Source: Pseudomonadales bacterium (GTDB lineage Bacteria; Pseudomonadota; Gammaproteobacteria; Pseudomonadales; Azotimanducaceae). Taken from it: 64,000 nt of DNA. The stretch lies in contig WLWP01000001.1 of the NCBI GenBank assembly GCA_012103505.1, forward strand, positions 4,340,001 to 4,404,000, written 5' to 3'. Position numbers and translations under genes: made by a program. Shown piece by piece: positions 21,597 to 31,952 of this stretch. The notes beneath the pieces are model-generated. The model made no database searches. It was not told where the DNA came from and worked only from the letters and a program-made list of their open reading frames with translations. The first letter of the stretch is position 1. Every line of letters begins with the position of its first letter.

Positions 21597-23522
21597 ATGA
21601 GTTTGGCGCAGCGCCGTACGAAACAAGGGTGTTCGATTAAGGTTTCAAAGGTAGATATGTTTGCGACCCTAACGAAGGATCCAAGAGCACTGCTCACCCC
21701 CTTCTGCTTAACTCTTGCTTTGGTAGTGTCAACGCACTATTCCGACCCAGGTTTCAATAGTTCGTTCTTATGGCTCACGTTTGTTTTCTTGTTAGCAAGC
21801 TATTGCGCCAGCCTCTTTATGCCTCAATCTCGAGAGTTAGACACGCCTGCTTTGGTGAGTCTCCACTTTCTCGGTGCATTATTACTACATCAGCTCTTCA
21901 TTACGCGAAGCCCAGATTCCAGTTTTGTTTTTGCCTTAACGTTCGCTGCAATCCCTCTGACGTCTTTGGTCGTGCAGCGTGCTAACGGCCAGAGAATCTT
22001 TGAATGGTTCTTTGTTGTTGTATTCGCTATGGCGAGTTATAGCGCCATGCGTTATATCGGTTGGCAAGAGCGGGCCCACAGTCCGATGTTCGACCCCAAC
22101 AACTATGTGACATTGTTGTACCTCGTCTGGATTCCTTGGGCGCATCAACAAGTCGTCTCGAAGGCTTGGGTCTCTAAAAACAAGCCTCTTTTGGCCTGGT
22201 TGGTGCTGGGTTCTTTTGTGTTCTCATTAGCCATGCTAGCTACGCATTCAAGATTTGCATGGCTTGCACTAGTCACTCCAATTATTTTTTGGCTGATCGC
22301 AACAAGACGCCTACAGCGTGAAGCCCTACCTCTAGTTGGTGTAGTGCTTGGTATCGTTCTGGCAGGCTCGACTTACTTTCTTCTCGGCAGCGAACAAGTA
22401 TCGGACAATGTTGTTGGGTTAGTGAGTCAAGCCGCCGATGCAGAGAGTTCCGATCGCCTCCTACTGCTCGAGAGCGTATGGCGAATGTACGAATCTGTTG
22501 GCTCTTGGCTCGGACATGGGCTCTATACTTTTTCCTTGCTGTATCCGGCATTTCGCCATACCGGCGAGCAGTCAACAGCTGGGCTATTTGCGCACAATGA
22601 TTACGTGCAGATTGGCTTTGAGGGTGGCCTGCTTTTACTCATCCCTATTCTTGCGATTGGCTTCATCATTGCGGTTAAATTGATAAGGAGCCTTCTGCGC
22701 AAGGATACAAGCACCGCGACGGGCTACGCGCTTGCCGCGGGGATGGCGTTCGTGCACGCAAACGTCAATTTTGTGTTCTACATCTTGCCTTTGGCTATTA
22801 TGTTGGGGGTTGTTCTAAGCCTCGCTTTTCATGAATCGGAGGGAAGGCCGACATCTAATGCAATAGATCTTTCTGTAACCGCCGCTTTGTTTGTAGCTAT
22901 CCTTTTTCTTGCATTGGACGTGGTTGGTTACGGCGTGTTCAGTGGCCAAAGGGGCGTGCCAGGTGCAGAGTGGGTGCGCGCTGATGCCAAACGCTTTGAA
23001 ACATTTGTCGATATGTCGCGTATTCTGAATCCTAGACGTGGCTTGCCTCACTTGGCCGCGGCAGAGATTGCCAGTAGAAGTGAAACGGAGAACCCTGAGG
23101 TGGTCGCGCTGTATGACCACGCGATAAAGACAGACCCTTGGAACCCTATTGGGTTTGTCAGATATAGCGAATTCTTGAGCGGGCAGCCTGATGCCGATCC
23201 TCTGTTGTACGAATCACTTCTCCGCCGAGCAAGAACACTCAATCCTCAAGATGTCGATGTTGGGATAATGTGGATAATGCATCAGGAAAGAAAAGGCCTG
23301 AAAGTACAAGATGAATTGCTCGCGCTGGCTGGCTGGTGTGAGCTTGTCGCCAAGCGTGGTACTGAGGATCTCGATCGGCTGGGTAGGTTCTTGACGAGCT
23401 ATCTTAGTCAGAAACCGTCAGATGCGCTGTCCCGCGCGGTTGCAGAGTGTCGCTCTGCACGTGAAGACAGAAAAGGAACTACGCGACAGGCAACGTGGCT
23501 ACAGCGCTGGTTGATGTCATAG
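21597..23522 (+). CDS. O-antigen ligase/PglL-like O-oligosaccharyltransferase-type membrane protein with soluble C-terminal region
   Basis: About 10 TM segments, Wzy_C-type region (WLGHGLYTFSLLYPAFRHTGEQSTAGLFAHNDYVQIGFEGG), helical C-terminus. The true start may be downstream of 21597, e.g. ATG 21657. Confidence 0.72.
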   Translation: MSLAQRRTKQGCSIKVSKVDMFATLTKDPRALLTPFCLTLALVVSTHYSDPGFNSSFLWLTFVFLLASYCASLFMPQSRELDTPALVSLHFLGALLLHQLFITRSPDSSFVFALTFAAIPLTSLVVQRANGQRIFEWFFVVVFAMASYSAMRYIGWQERAHSPMFDPNNYVTLLYLVWIPWAHQQVVSKAWVSKNKPLLAWLVLGSFVFSLAMLATHSRFAWLALVTPIIFWLIATRRLQREALPLVGVVLGIVLAGSTYFLLGSEQVSDNVVGLVSQAADAESSDRLLLLESVWRMYESVGSWLGHGLYTFSLLYPAFRHTGEQSTAGLFAHNDYVQIGFEGGLLLLIPILAIGFIIAVKLIRSLLRKDTSTATGYALAAGMAFVHANVNFVFYILPLAIMLGVVLSLAFHESEGRPTSNAIDLSVTAALFVAILFLALDVVGYGVFSGQRGVPGAEWVRADAKRFETFVDMSRILNPRRGLPHLAAAEIASRSETENPEVVALYDHAIKTDPWNPIGFVRYSEFLSGQPDADPLLYESLLRRARTLNPQDVDVGIMWIMHQERKGLKVQDELLALAGWCELVAKRGTEDLDRLGRFLTSYLSQKPSDALSRAVAECRSAREDRKGTTRQATWLQRWLMS

Positions 23523-23554
23523 TTTTTCTCAGGCGATCCCAGGTGTGACTGCAA

Positions 23555-24286
23555 CTATCGGGGTTGAACCTCAAGAAACCCTAGGTTTTCCCCAGTTTTG
23601 GGATCGAAACCAAGGTAGCGATAAACATAGCGCGTTGCGAACGTGTAAAACGCATATTCCTCCGTCGTACCGCCATGTTTTGCGAGCCATTTGTCTAGTC
23701 CGTCCTGCCCCCTGTCACGGCCCAAAATAACTTGGATATCGCGCGGATTGTCGGTGAAGCTTGGGTGTGTTGGATCGAACGCCAGATAGCGATCCGCGCG
23801 AGCCGCTAAGTTAACGCCGGAACGAAAAGACTCTTTACGAAACTCGGCCTCAGCTTCTATGTCGGTAGGGATATCGACCATGACCCATTTTGGATTCGGA
23901 CCTGGAAATTGTGCGAGATTGGGTTTTTCTGGGAGGTGTTTGTAGTCGTCGGACGTTAAAACTTCGAAACGACTGTCAACGTACACGACGGCTACCGGCC
24001 GTTCTGACCAAACGATCCAAGTGCCCGCAATCAAGCAAACGGTCTGTAAGGCAGCGATTGCGGATAAGTCGAATTTTAATCCTGGTTTCCCAGCTTTATA
24101 GGCGACCAGCGTCAGAGTTGGACCGAGAATGAGATCAACGCCGATGATGATGCGCATGCCACGCCAGCCACCGTCTGTATCAAAAAAGACACCCGGGTAC
24201 CAAGTGAAAACAATAAGGTAGGCGAGCACCAAGAAAATTAGAAAGCTCAGTCCGAGGTGTATGCCTGCAGCGCGAAATCTACTCAT
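23555..24286 (-). CDS. TfpX/TfpZ-like type IV pilin accessory protein
   Basis: N-terminal TM, WYPGVFFDTDGGWRGMRIIIGVDLILGPTLTLVAYKAGKPGLKFDLSAIAALQ, characteristic of the TfpX/TfpZ family. Confidence 0.82.
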   Translation of the reverse strand: MSRFRAAGIHLGLSFLIFLVLAYLIVFTWYPGVFFDTDGGWRGMRIIIGVDLILGPTLTLVAYKAGKPGLKFDLSAIAALQTVCLIAGTWIVWSERPVAVVYVDSRFEVLTSDDYKHLPEKPNLAQFPGPNPKWVMVDIPTDIEAEAEFRKESFRSGVNLAARADRYLAFDPTHPSFTDNPRDIQVILGRDRGQDGLDKWLAKHGGTTEEYAFYTFATRYVYRYLGFDPKTGENLGFLEVQPR

Positions 24287-24297
24287 ACTTCGTTGTT

Positions 24298-25110
24298 TTA
24301 GTCCTGAAAACGCATTGATAGATCTAGGGGTGTTACCGTCTTTGTTAGATCGCCAATAGAAATATAATCCACTCCCTGACGGGCGATGTCCGTGATCGAG
24401 TTCGCATCGATTCCCCCTGACGCTTCGAGTTTTAGCTTGCCCTGCGCAAGGGCTACCGCCCGTTCTGTTTCTTTCAGGCTAAAGTTATCTATCATGGCAA
24501 CATCAGCCGAGGCAGCAATGGCCTGTTCAAGCTCTGCTAGAGACTCGACTTCTACCTCAACTTGCATGTGTGGGTGGGTAGATTTGGCTCGCTGCACGGC
24601 AGCGTCAATGGAGCCCGCGGCGGCGATGTGATTTTCTTTCAACAGATAGGCATCAAACAATCCCAATCGATGATTACTGCCACCGCCGCACAGCACGGCA
24701 TACTTTTGTGCAATGCGTAGACCGGGGATCGTTTTCCTTGTATCCAACAATTGTGCATTCGTCCCCTCAATGAGGCGGACATAAGTGGCAGTACGGGTAG
24801 CCGTTCCAGACAATAGCTGTACAAAATTTAACATCGTACGTTCCGCCGTGAGCATCCCTTGCGCGGATCCTTCGAGTCGATACAACACTTGGTTCGGAGT
24901 GAGGACATCACCGTCGGTAACTTCCCAGGTGATCCTAATTGACCCATCCACCTGGGCTAGCGTCTCGTTGACCCATGCGGCGCCACAGAAGACACCGTCG
25001 GTACGAGTAATGACCGTTGCTTGATAGATTGTCTTTGGATCGATCAAAGCAGCCGAGACGTCCCCGTAACCGACATCTTCGGCCAATGCAGCGGCAACGT
25101 TTACTTGCAC
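24298..25110 (-). CDS. nadC: Nicotinate-nucleotide pyrophosphorylase (carboxylating)
   Basis: ALAEDVGYGDVSAALI, DTRKTIPGLRIAQKYAVLCGGGSNHRLGLFDAYLLKENH, LEASGGID. Confidence 0.96.
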   Translation of the reverse strand: MQVNVAAALAEDVGYGDVSAALIDPKTIYQATVITRTDGVFCGAAWVNETLAQVDGSIRITWEVTDGDVLTPNQVLYRLEGSAQGMLTAERTMLNFVQLLSGTATRTATYVRLIEGTNAQLLDTRKTIPGLRIAQKYAVLCGGGSNHRLGLFDAYLLKENHIAAAGSIDAAVQRAKSTHPHMQVEVEVESLAELEQAIAASADVAMIDNFSLKETERAVALAQGKLKLEASGGIDANSITDIARQGVDYISIGDLTKTVTPLDLSMRFQD

Positions 25111-25256
25111 CGCCTGTTCGAGAATATCCGCGTCGATGAGTCAACTCCCTGCAGTAACTTGCTAAAAGTGGCTAAAATAGAGCTAACTCAATTGTAATGC
25201 GACTAGTGTTTGTGAGCATCAATCCTGGGCCAGAATTTGGCTGCCATGTCTAAAAG

Positions 25257-25805
25257 ATGAAGTATGAGATCAAAGATCATCGGCTGATTGATGCGCATTG
25301 GAGACCAAGCCCGCATCAATCCCAGCGCCCTCCATGGGCGAAAATAGAGCTCGTCGTCTTGCACTGTATCTCCTTGCCTGAGGGTAACTATGGCACTGGG
25401 AATCCTGAGCAGCTTTTCTTAGGCTGTTTGGAACCGACAAGTCACCCTGACTTTGCAGACCTCTCTGGGATTGAAGTGTCGGCGCATTTATTTGTCGACA
25501 GGGCTGGATCGATACAACAGTTTGTTGCTTTCGATCAGCAAGCTTGGCACGCAGGAATGTCTATGTGGTGTGGTCGTGGCAGCTGCAATCAATTTTCGAT
25601 TGGGATTGAGCTTGAAGGTACTGACAAGGACGCCTACGCCGATGAGCAAATAGACGCACTGCAAAAGGTGCTCGCCGCGTTACTGGAGAACTATCCAGGC
25701 TTAGCTGTGGATCACATTGTAGGACACCAAGATATCGCGCCGGGGCGCAAGAGCGATCCGGGTTTGGGACTGGATTGGGCATCTTTGTTCAAGTCACTTT
25801 CGTGA
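25257..25805 (-). other. Placeholder: the ORF track gives this locus on the plus strand; see the ampD entry with the same coordinates
   Basis: Present only to flag orientation; no independent minus-strand feature is supported here. Confidence 0.01.
25257..25805 (+). CDS. ampD: 1,6-anhydro-N-acetylmuramyl-L-alanine amidase AmpD
   Basis: SQRPPWAKIELVVLHCISLPEGNYG, SAHLFVDRAGSIQQFVAFDQQAWHAGMS, VGHQDIAPGRKSDPG. Confidence 0.93.
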   Translation: MKYEIKDHRLIDAHWRPSPHQSQRPPWAKIELVVLHCISLPEGNYGTGNPEQLFLGCLEPTSHPDFADLSGIEVSAHLFVDRAGSIQQFVAFDQQAWHAGMSMWCGRGSCNQFSIGIELEGTDKDAYADEQIDALQKVLAALLENYPGLAVDHIVGHQDIAPGRKSDPGLGLDWASLFKSLS

Positions 25806-25869
25806 GTTGTCTCCAGCAGGTGCATTCTTAACAAGCAGGCTATACTTCTACCGACTGCAAGAGGTGTAG

Positions 25870-28539
25870 ATGGTAAATCTAAGGGCGCAAAATGACGCCA
25901 ATATTGATGAAACGCGAGAGTGGCTTGCTTCACTGGAGTACATTCTAGAGAACGAGGGTGAAGAAAGAGCAAATTTCTTGCTTGCCCGATTGTCAGACCG
26001 GATGACCAAGACGGGTTCAACCCTCCCTTTTTCGATTACGACTGCCTACCGAAATACGATTCCTTCCAGTAAGGAAGCGTTCATGCCAGGCGACCTTTTT
26101 ATGGAGCGCAGAATCCGGAGTTTGATCCGGTGGAACGCGCTGGCGATGGTCGTGCGAGCAAATCAGCGGCCCGGTGAGCTCGGCGGTCACATTTCCAGCT
26201 TTGCCTCATCAGCAACACTCTACGATGTTGGTTTTAACTACTTCTTTCGTGGGCCTGATGAAACGGCAGGCAACCCAGGAGACCTGATTTACTTCCAAGG
26301 ACACGCAGCCCCTGGAGTTTATGCGCGTAGCTTTCTTGAAGGACGCTTAACTGAGCAGCAACTCGACAACTTTCGACGTGAGGTCGACGGGGAAGGATTG
26401 CCATCTTATCCGCACCCTTGGTTGATGCCCGATTACTGGCAGTTTCCGACCGTCTCGATGGGTCTTGGCCCGCTGCAGGCGATCTACCAAGCCCATGTAA
26501 TGAAATATCTAGACAGCCGAGGTTTGGTGGAAATGGGTGACCGGAAGGTCTGGGCATTCCTTGGTGATGGTGAATGTGACGAACCCGAATCGTTAGGAGC
26601 GCTGTCGCTGGCTGGACGGGAAAAACTGGATAACTTGGTATTTGTTGTTAATTGCAATCTGCAACGCCTCGATGGCCCGGTGCGCGGGAACGGTAAGATC
26701 ATTCAAGAACTCGAAGGCTATTTTCGTGGCGCTGGCTGGAACGTGATTAAAGTTGTCTGGGGACGGTTGTGGGACCCGCTGTTTGCGCGTGATGAGCTTG
26801 GTCTCATGCAACAAAGAATGAATGAAACCGTGGATGGTGAATTCCAGAACTTTAAGGCCAAGGGCGGTGCCTATGTGCGTGAGCATTTCTTTGGCCAGGA
26901 CGCGGCACTTCAAGAAATGGTTCAGCATTTGAGTGATGATGATATCTATCGCTTGAATCGTGGCGGACACGACCCCTTTAAAGTGTACGCAGCCTATCAT
27001 GCAGCGGTAAACCACTCTGGCCAGCCAACGGTGATTTTAGCCAAAACGGTCAAGGGCTATGGCATGGGTGATGCGGGTGAATCCGAAAACGATACCCACC
27101 AGGTTAAGAAGCTCAATCTGGAAGAGCTTAAACATTTTCGCGATAGATTTGACATCCCGTTGACTGACAAGGAACTGGAAACAGTACCGTATTTCCGACC
27201 GGCAGATGACGCGCCTGAGATGAAGTATCTAAAAGAGCAGCGTGCTTCTCTCGGAGGTTCCATACCGCGTCGAGTTGTAGACCCTACCAAGCTTGCGATT
27301 CCAGAGCTCAGCGTGCTAGCAGCACAACTTAAAGGCAGTGGCGATCGTACGATAAGTACGACAATGGCTTTTGTACGAATTTTGGCGACTTTGTTACGTG
27401 ACAAACAAATTGGCAAACGGATCGTACCGATCGTGCCGGATGAAGCCAGAACCTTCGGTATGGAAGGTATGTTCAAGCAACTTGGTATTTATTCCTCCAA
27501 GGGTCAGCTCTACGTGCCGGAAGACAGTGACGAGATATCTTCCTACCGAGAGTCCAAAGATGGTCAAGTTTTGGAGGAGGGCATCAATGAGGCTGGGGCG
27601 ATGGCTGCTTGGCTGTCAGCCGCAACTTCGCACAGTACGCATAGTTACACGCTTATGCCGTTCTACATTTACTACTCGATGTTTGGCTTTCAGAGAGTCG
27701 GAGATCTTGCGTGGGCAGCTGGCGACTTGCAGGCCCGGGGTTTTCTGTTGGGCGGCACCGCAGGACGGACAACGTTGAATGGCGAGGGTCTCCAACATCA
27801 AGACGGGCACAGTCACCTACTCGCGTCAACTATTCCTAACTGCATATCCTACGACCCGTGTTACTCATACGAGCTTGCTGTCATCGTTCACGATGGCATG
27901 CGCCGGATGTTTGTTGATCAGGAACCAGTCTTCTATTACTTGACGGTAATGAACGAGAACTACCAGCATCCCGAAATGCCTGAGGGTGCCGAGGAAGGCA
28001 TTCTGAAGGGAATGTACTTGCTGAAAACCGTGGGTACGGGTGAAGGCAATAAGGTAAGACTGATTGGTGCTGGGACTATTCTGAGAGAGGTAGAAGCAGC
28101 TGCGGAAATTCTGCATCAACAACATAGCGTTACTGTCGAAGTATGGAGTGTGACAAGCTTTACCGAGCTTGCACGAGAAGCGCAAGATTGCGAGCGGTGG
28201 AATTTGCTTAACCCTGCGCTGGAGCCTAAGCAGTGCTACGCCGCAGAGTGTCTAGCAGGCACTGACCCTGTGGTTGCGGCATCTGACTATGTGAAAGCAA
28301 TTCCTGAACAACTGCGTGGGTGTATAGAAGCGCCTTACCATGTGTTAGGTACGGATGGCTTTGGTCGCTCCGATACGCGCGAGCAATTGAGAAATTTCTT
28401 TGAAGTTGATCGACGCTTCATCACGCTGGCCGCATTAAGCAAGCTTGCTCAGTCGCAGGTGATCCCAAGTCAAACTGTCGTGGCTGCGCAAGAAGAGTTT
28501 GGGATTTCTCCAGACAAACTGAATCCGAGATTAGGTTGA
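25870..28539 (+). CDS. aceE: Pyruvate dehydrogenase E1 component (homodimeric type)
   Basis: GDGECDEPESLGALSLAGREKLDNLVFVVNCNLQRLDGPVRGNGKIIQELE (ThDP motif) and QDGHSHLLASTIPNCISYDPCYSYELAVI. Confidence 0.97.
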   Translation: MVNLRAQNDANIDETREWLASLEYILENEGEERANFLLARLSDRMTKTGSTLPFSITTAYRNTIPSSKEAFMPGDLFMERRIRSLIRWNALAMVVRANQRPGELGGHISSFASSATLYDVGFNYFFRGPDETAGNPGDLIYFQGHAAPGVYARSFLEGRLTEQQLDNFRREVDGEGLPSYPHPWLMPDYWQFPTVSMGLGPLQAIYQAHVMKYLDSRGLVEMGDRKVWAFLGDGECDEPESLGALSLAGREKLDNLVFVVNCNLQRLDGPVRGNGKIIQELEGYFRGAGWNVIKVVWGRLWDPLFARDELGLMQQRMNETVDGEFQNFKAKGGAYVREHFFGQDAALQEMVQHLSDDDIYRLNRGGHDPFKVYAAYHAAVNHSGQPTVILAKTVKGYGMGDAGESENDTHQVKKLNLEELKHFRDRFDIPLTDKELETVPYFRPADDAPEMKYLKEQRASLGGSIPRRVVDPTKLAIPELSVLAAQLKGSGDRTISTTMAFVRILATLLRDKQIGKRIVPIVPDEARTFGMEGMFKQLGIYSSKGQLYVPEDSDEISSYRESKDGQVLEEGINEAGAMAAWLSAATSHSTHSYTLMPFYIYYSMFGFQRVGDLAWAAGDLQARGFLLGGTAGRTTLNGEGLQHQDGHSHLLASTIPNCISYDPCYSYELAVIVHDGMRRMFVDQEPVFYYLTVMNENYQHPEMPEGAEEGILKGMYLLKTVGTGEGNKVRLIGAGTILREVEAAAEILHQQHSVTVEVWSVTSFTELAREAQDCERWNLLNPALEPKQCYAAECLAGTDPVVAASDYVKAIPEQLRGCIEAPYHVLGTDGFGRSDTREQLRNFFEVDRRFITLAALSKLAQSQVIPSQTVVAAQEEFGISPDKLNPRLG

Positions 28540-28549
28540 TTGAGCTGAT

Positions 28550-30199
28550 ATGACGACAGAAGTTCTTGTTCCAAACCTGGGTGATATCGACGAAGTTGAA
28601 GTCATTGAGATCTGTGTTCAGGCGGGTGAGACCGTCGCCGCCGGTGATACGCTGATCGTGATTGAATCGGATAAGGCATCTATGGACGTTCCTGCAGAAA
28701 CCGCGGGTACAGTGGTCTCCATAGCAGTTTCGTTGGGCGATATGGTAAGCGAGGGGTCGCTGATTACCGTTCTGGAAGATTCTGAGGATGAGCCCGAAAA
28801 GAGCGTGAACGATGCACCGCCAGCCAAAGAGAGCAAAGCACCTACCGAGCCAGAAACAGTCGATCTAGGCGCGACTCCACAGGAAGCCGCAAAACAAGAA
28901 TCGAGTGTAGCGCAGAGCAGTGTCTTCGAAGTCCTTGTCCCAGATATCGGTGACGCGACTGGCGTCGTAGTTATTGAAGTTGCGATCGCAGTAGGCCAAC
29001 AGGTTGAAGAAAACGATCTGTTGGTCGTGCTGGAATCTGACAAAGCGTCTATGGAGATTTCAGCAGAGACTGGCGGTGAGATCCTTGAAGTGTGTGTCGC
29101 ACAGGATGACGAGGTGGAACAAGGCAGTTTGATAGCAAAAATTGTCAGCGAAGCGGCGCAAGAAGATGCCTCAGATGTCACGTCGGATTCGCCAACAAAA
29201 ATCATAAGCGATCAAAACGATCAATCCAGTGCGCCGTCCGTAACCCAAAGTGCTCAGAAGCCGGTTGAGGTTCCTGCAACGAATTCGGCCAAGCCCAGCA
29301 CGCCTGTTTACGCGGGACCGGCGACGAGAAGGTTGGCTCGTGAACTAGGTGTTGATCTTACTGGCGTTCAAGGTAGCGGCCAACGAAATCGAATTCTCAA
29401 AGATGACGTTAAGGCATTTGTTAAAGAACAACTGCTGGCAAAGGACGGGCTGGCGAACACTAGTTCGCTACCCGCTTTGCCGGTCATTGATTTTGCAAGA
29501 TTTGGTCCGATACACGACCAGCCTCTGAGTCGAATACGTCGACGAGGTGCGCTCAATTTACATGCTAGCTGGGTAAATCTTCCGCACGTTACACAACACG
29601 ATGAAGTCGATATATCCGACCTCGAGGATTTTCGTAACAGTCTTAAGCCACAGGCAGAGGCGCATGGTGTGCGCCTGACTCCTTTGGCTTTTATCATTAA
29701 GGCTTGCTGCAAGGTGCTACGGGAACAACCCACTTTCAATAGTTCTTTGCATCCAAACGGCGAAAGCTTGATTGTCAAAGACTACATCAACGTCGGCATG
29801 GCGGTAGACACGGAGGAAGGCTTGGTTGTTCCTGTTATACGTGATGCTGATCAGAAAGATGTTTGGGTGTTATCGGGTGAAATCACTGCTCTCGCGGGAA
29901 AAGCGCGAGATAAAAAATTGGGGTTAGATGATTTGTCGGGTGGCACGTTCAGCGTTTCAAGTTTGGGTGCGCTTGGCGGAACAGGGTTCACGCCAATCGT
30001 GAATGCACCGGAAGTTGCCATTCTAGGTGTTGCCCGATTGGCGACGAAACCGTTGTGGGTGGGAGATCGTTTTGAACCTCGTAAGGTACTGCCGCTTTCT
30101 CTTTCCTATGATCATCGAGTGATTAATGGGGCCGATGGGGGCAGGTTTATGGTGCGCTTAACAGAACTGTTGGGAGATGTACGCCACTTAGCGTTATAG
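28550..30199 (+). CDS. aceF: Pyruvate dehydrogenase E2, dihydrolipoyl acetyltransferase with two lipoyl domains
   Basis: Two lipoyl motifs (ESDKASMDVPAE and ESDKASMEISAE), E3-binding domain, C-terminal SLSYDHRVINGADGGRF. Confidence 0.96.
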   Translation: MTTEVLVPNLGDIDEVEVIEICVQAGETVAAGDTLIVIESDKASMDVPAETAGTVVSIAVSLGDMVSEGSLITVLEDSEDEPEKSVNDAPPAKESKAPTEPETVDLGATPQEAAKQESSVAQSSVFEVLVPDIGDATGVVVIEVAIAVGQQVEENDLLVVLESDKASMEISAETGGEILEVCVAQDDEVEQGSLIAKIVSEAAQEDASDVTSDSPTKIISDQNDQSSAPSVTQSAQKPVEVPATNSAKPSTPVYAGPATRRLARELGVDLTGVQGSGQRNRILKDDVKAFVKEQLLAKDGLANTSSLPALPVIDFARFGPIHDQPLSRIRRRGALNLHASWVNLPHVTQHDEVDISDLEDFRNSLKPQAEAHGVRLTPLAFIIKACCKVLREQPTFNSSLHPNGESLIVKDYINVGMAVDTEEGLVVPVIRDADQKDVWVLSGEITALAGKARDKKLGLDDLSGGTFSVSSLGALGGTGFTPIVNAPEVAILGVARLATKPLWVGDRFEPRKVLPLSLSYDHRVINGADGGRFMVRLTELLGDVRHLAL

Positions 30200-30213
30200 G
30201 TCGTTGATCGGTT

Positions 30214-30792
30214 TCAAGAATCGTCTGATGTGCTCGGTCCACGCCATTGGCGTTCGTCGTCTTGGCCGTGATACCGCGCAAGTACGAACAATAGATCAGA
30301 CAATCTGTTCAGGTATTGCGCGCAACTCAAGTAACCCTGAGGTTTAGGGTCCGTCGAGTCGATAAGAGACCAGAACTCCGCTTCTGCACGTCGGCAGACA
30401 GCGCGAGCAACATGTAGCAGGCTCACGAGTCGACTCCCGCGGGGTAAAACGAATTCCGTCAAGGCGGGCAATTGACTGTTTGCAGTCGTTGTCTGAGCCT
30501 CAATCTGGGTAAAACTTGGCGCTTCGAAATCCTTATTTCCTTCCAACGCGAGCACTGCACCTATGTCGAACAGATCTTGCTGCACGGCGATAAGTGACGC
30601 GACATGATTGCCTTCTTCCAAATCCGCGAGCACCAAGCCCAATTGGCTATTTAGCTCATCGACTGCGCCAACGGTTCGTACATACTGGCTTGATTTCGCA
30701 ATTGTCTTCCCGGTCGCGAGTTTGGTGGAGCCCTTATCCCCGGCACGAGTTGTGACCTTCGAGATACGTTTCTTGGTGGAGTCTTTAGCCAT
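30214..30792 (-). CDS. PduO-type ATP:cob(I)alamin adenosyltransferase
   Basis: TTRAGDKGSTKLATGK, GAVDELNSQLG, FVLPRGSRLVSLLHVARAVCRRAEAE, YLNRLSDLLFVLARY. Confidence 0.9.
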   Translation of the reverse strand: MAKDSTKKRISKVTTRAGDKGSTKLATGKTIAKSSQYVRTVGAVDELNSQLGLVLADLEEGNHVASLIAVQQDLFDIGAVLALEGNKDFEAPSFTQIEAQTTTANSQLPALTEFVLPRGSRLVSLLHVARAVCRRAEAEFWSLIDSTDPKPQGYLSCAQYLNRLSDLLFVLARYHGQDDERQWRGPSTSDDS

Positions 30793-31762
30793 CGATATCC
30801 GCGTGAGGATTAAAGGAACGCACAGTGATAATGCCCGTCTCGAACGAGGTTTTGAGACCGTCGTAGCCGAAACTCATAAAGTCTTTTGCGCTTGGGTAGC
30901 CAGTGCTGTTGTCAGCAGCGGTGATCGATACCCCAACTACAACGGGAATATAACCCTCATTGGTGCGAAAAGAGTGCATGTAGAGGCTGTCAAAAATTCG
31001 CTTAAAACTCTGCGAGGTACAGTTCTTTATTGAGTCTTGTAAGGTAATCACGGCGAAGAGGTCCGGTTCCGGTCGGGTGACAAGATTTAATGGTCTGACC
31101 AAGCCCCTGATTTTGGCACTCATCCCAGACATCATTTCATCGACACTGTTTTGCTCAAACTGTCGTTTGATTTCGTCTAGATTGTTGATCCCGACAAGCA
31201 ACAAACAAGCTGTCCCGCCCCGTGTTTCGCTCTGTTTAAGGGTTGCCTGTATACGTTCGAGCGTGAAGCGAAGGTTGCCGAGCCCCGTAACGGGATCGAC
31301 GAGATCTGTCGTTTGCAGATCTTTCACCTTTTTCTGCAGATGAGATTGCGCTTTGATTAATTCGTTCTCGCGTTTGGCGATTTTTGCTGCCGCCAGGACG
31401 CGTGGTAAAAGCTGACTGCGGATATGCGCCTTGTTGAGAAAATCGTCGACCCCTGCAGCGAACGCAGCTTCCAGTGGCTCGAGCTCGTCGCGCGATGTCA
31501 TGATCATTGTGTAGGTATAGTGGTCTTGTCCCGAATCGAGCTTATGGATTTTCTGAGTCAGTTCCAGTCCGTCCATAGACGGCATCAGCCAGTCGGCGAT
31601 CACGAGTTGAACGGGACGTTTCTCGAGAGATCGGAGGGCTTCCTGGGGGTTGTTTGTAAAGCGCACGTTGGTGAAACCGCCACTACGCAGCACCTTTGCA
31701 ATGATGGCGCTGGAAAACTTAGCGTCATCTACGACTAATATTGGAATGTCCAAATCCGGCAT
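30785..31762 (-). CDS. Response regulator (REC) with degenerate GGDEF-like output domain
   Basis: REC: ILVVDDAKFSSAIIAKVL...VIADWLMPSMDGLELT. C-terminal DPVTGLGNLRFTLERI is GGDEF-like, but the signature position reads RPEPDLFAVI. Confidence 0.82.
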   Translation of the reverse strand: MPDLDIPILVVDDAKFSSAIIAKVLRSGGFTNVRFTNNPQEALRSLEKRPVQLVIADWLMPSMDGLELTQKIHKLDSGQDHYTYTMIMTSRDELEPLEAAFAAGVDDFLNKAHIRSQLLPRVLAAAKIAKRENELIKAQSHLQKKVKDLQTTDLVDPVTGLGNLRFTLERIQATLKQSETRGGTACLLLVGINNLDEIKRQFEQNSVDEMMSGMSAKIRGLVRPLNLVTRPEPDLFAVITLQDSIKNCTSQSFKRIFDSLYMHSFRTNEGYIPVVVGVSITAADNSTGYPSAKDFMSFGYDGLKTSFETGIITVRSFNPHADIDG

Positions 31763-31952
31763 GTATCGTGCTCTTTTTCCGGTCGTAACTGGCTAACCGA
31801 TTTACAACCAACCTTGATAGGCTAGGGGTTCGATCATGTCAAGGACGGCCCGCACAACCTTGCCTGTTGATTTGTGCTAAGCGTTGGTTACCCGATGTCA
31901 GACTGCAGGCTTGATCGACACTAGCGGTAAAAAGACTGCTTAAGGAATATGA

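Noticed and set aside
25257-25805. Minus-strand placeholder row listed alongside ampD
   Set aside because: No minus-strand gene is supported there; only the plus-strand ampD call should be used.
28618-29205. 195-aa ORF antisense to aceF
   Set aside because: Low-complexity Ser/Thr-rich shadow of the lipoyl domains and linker; no start context or motif.
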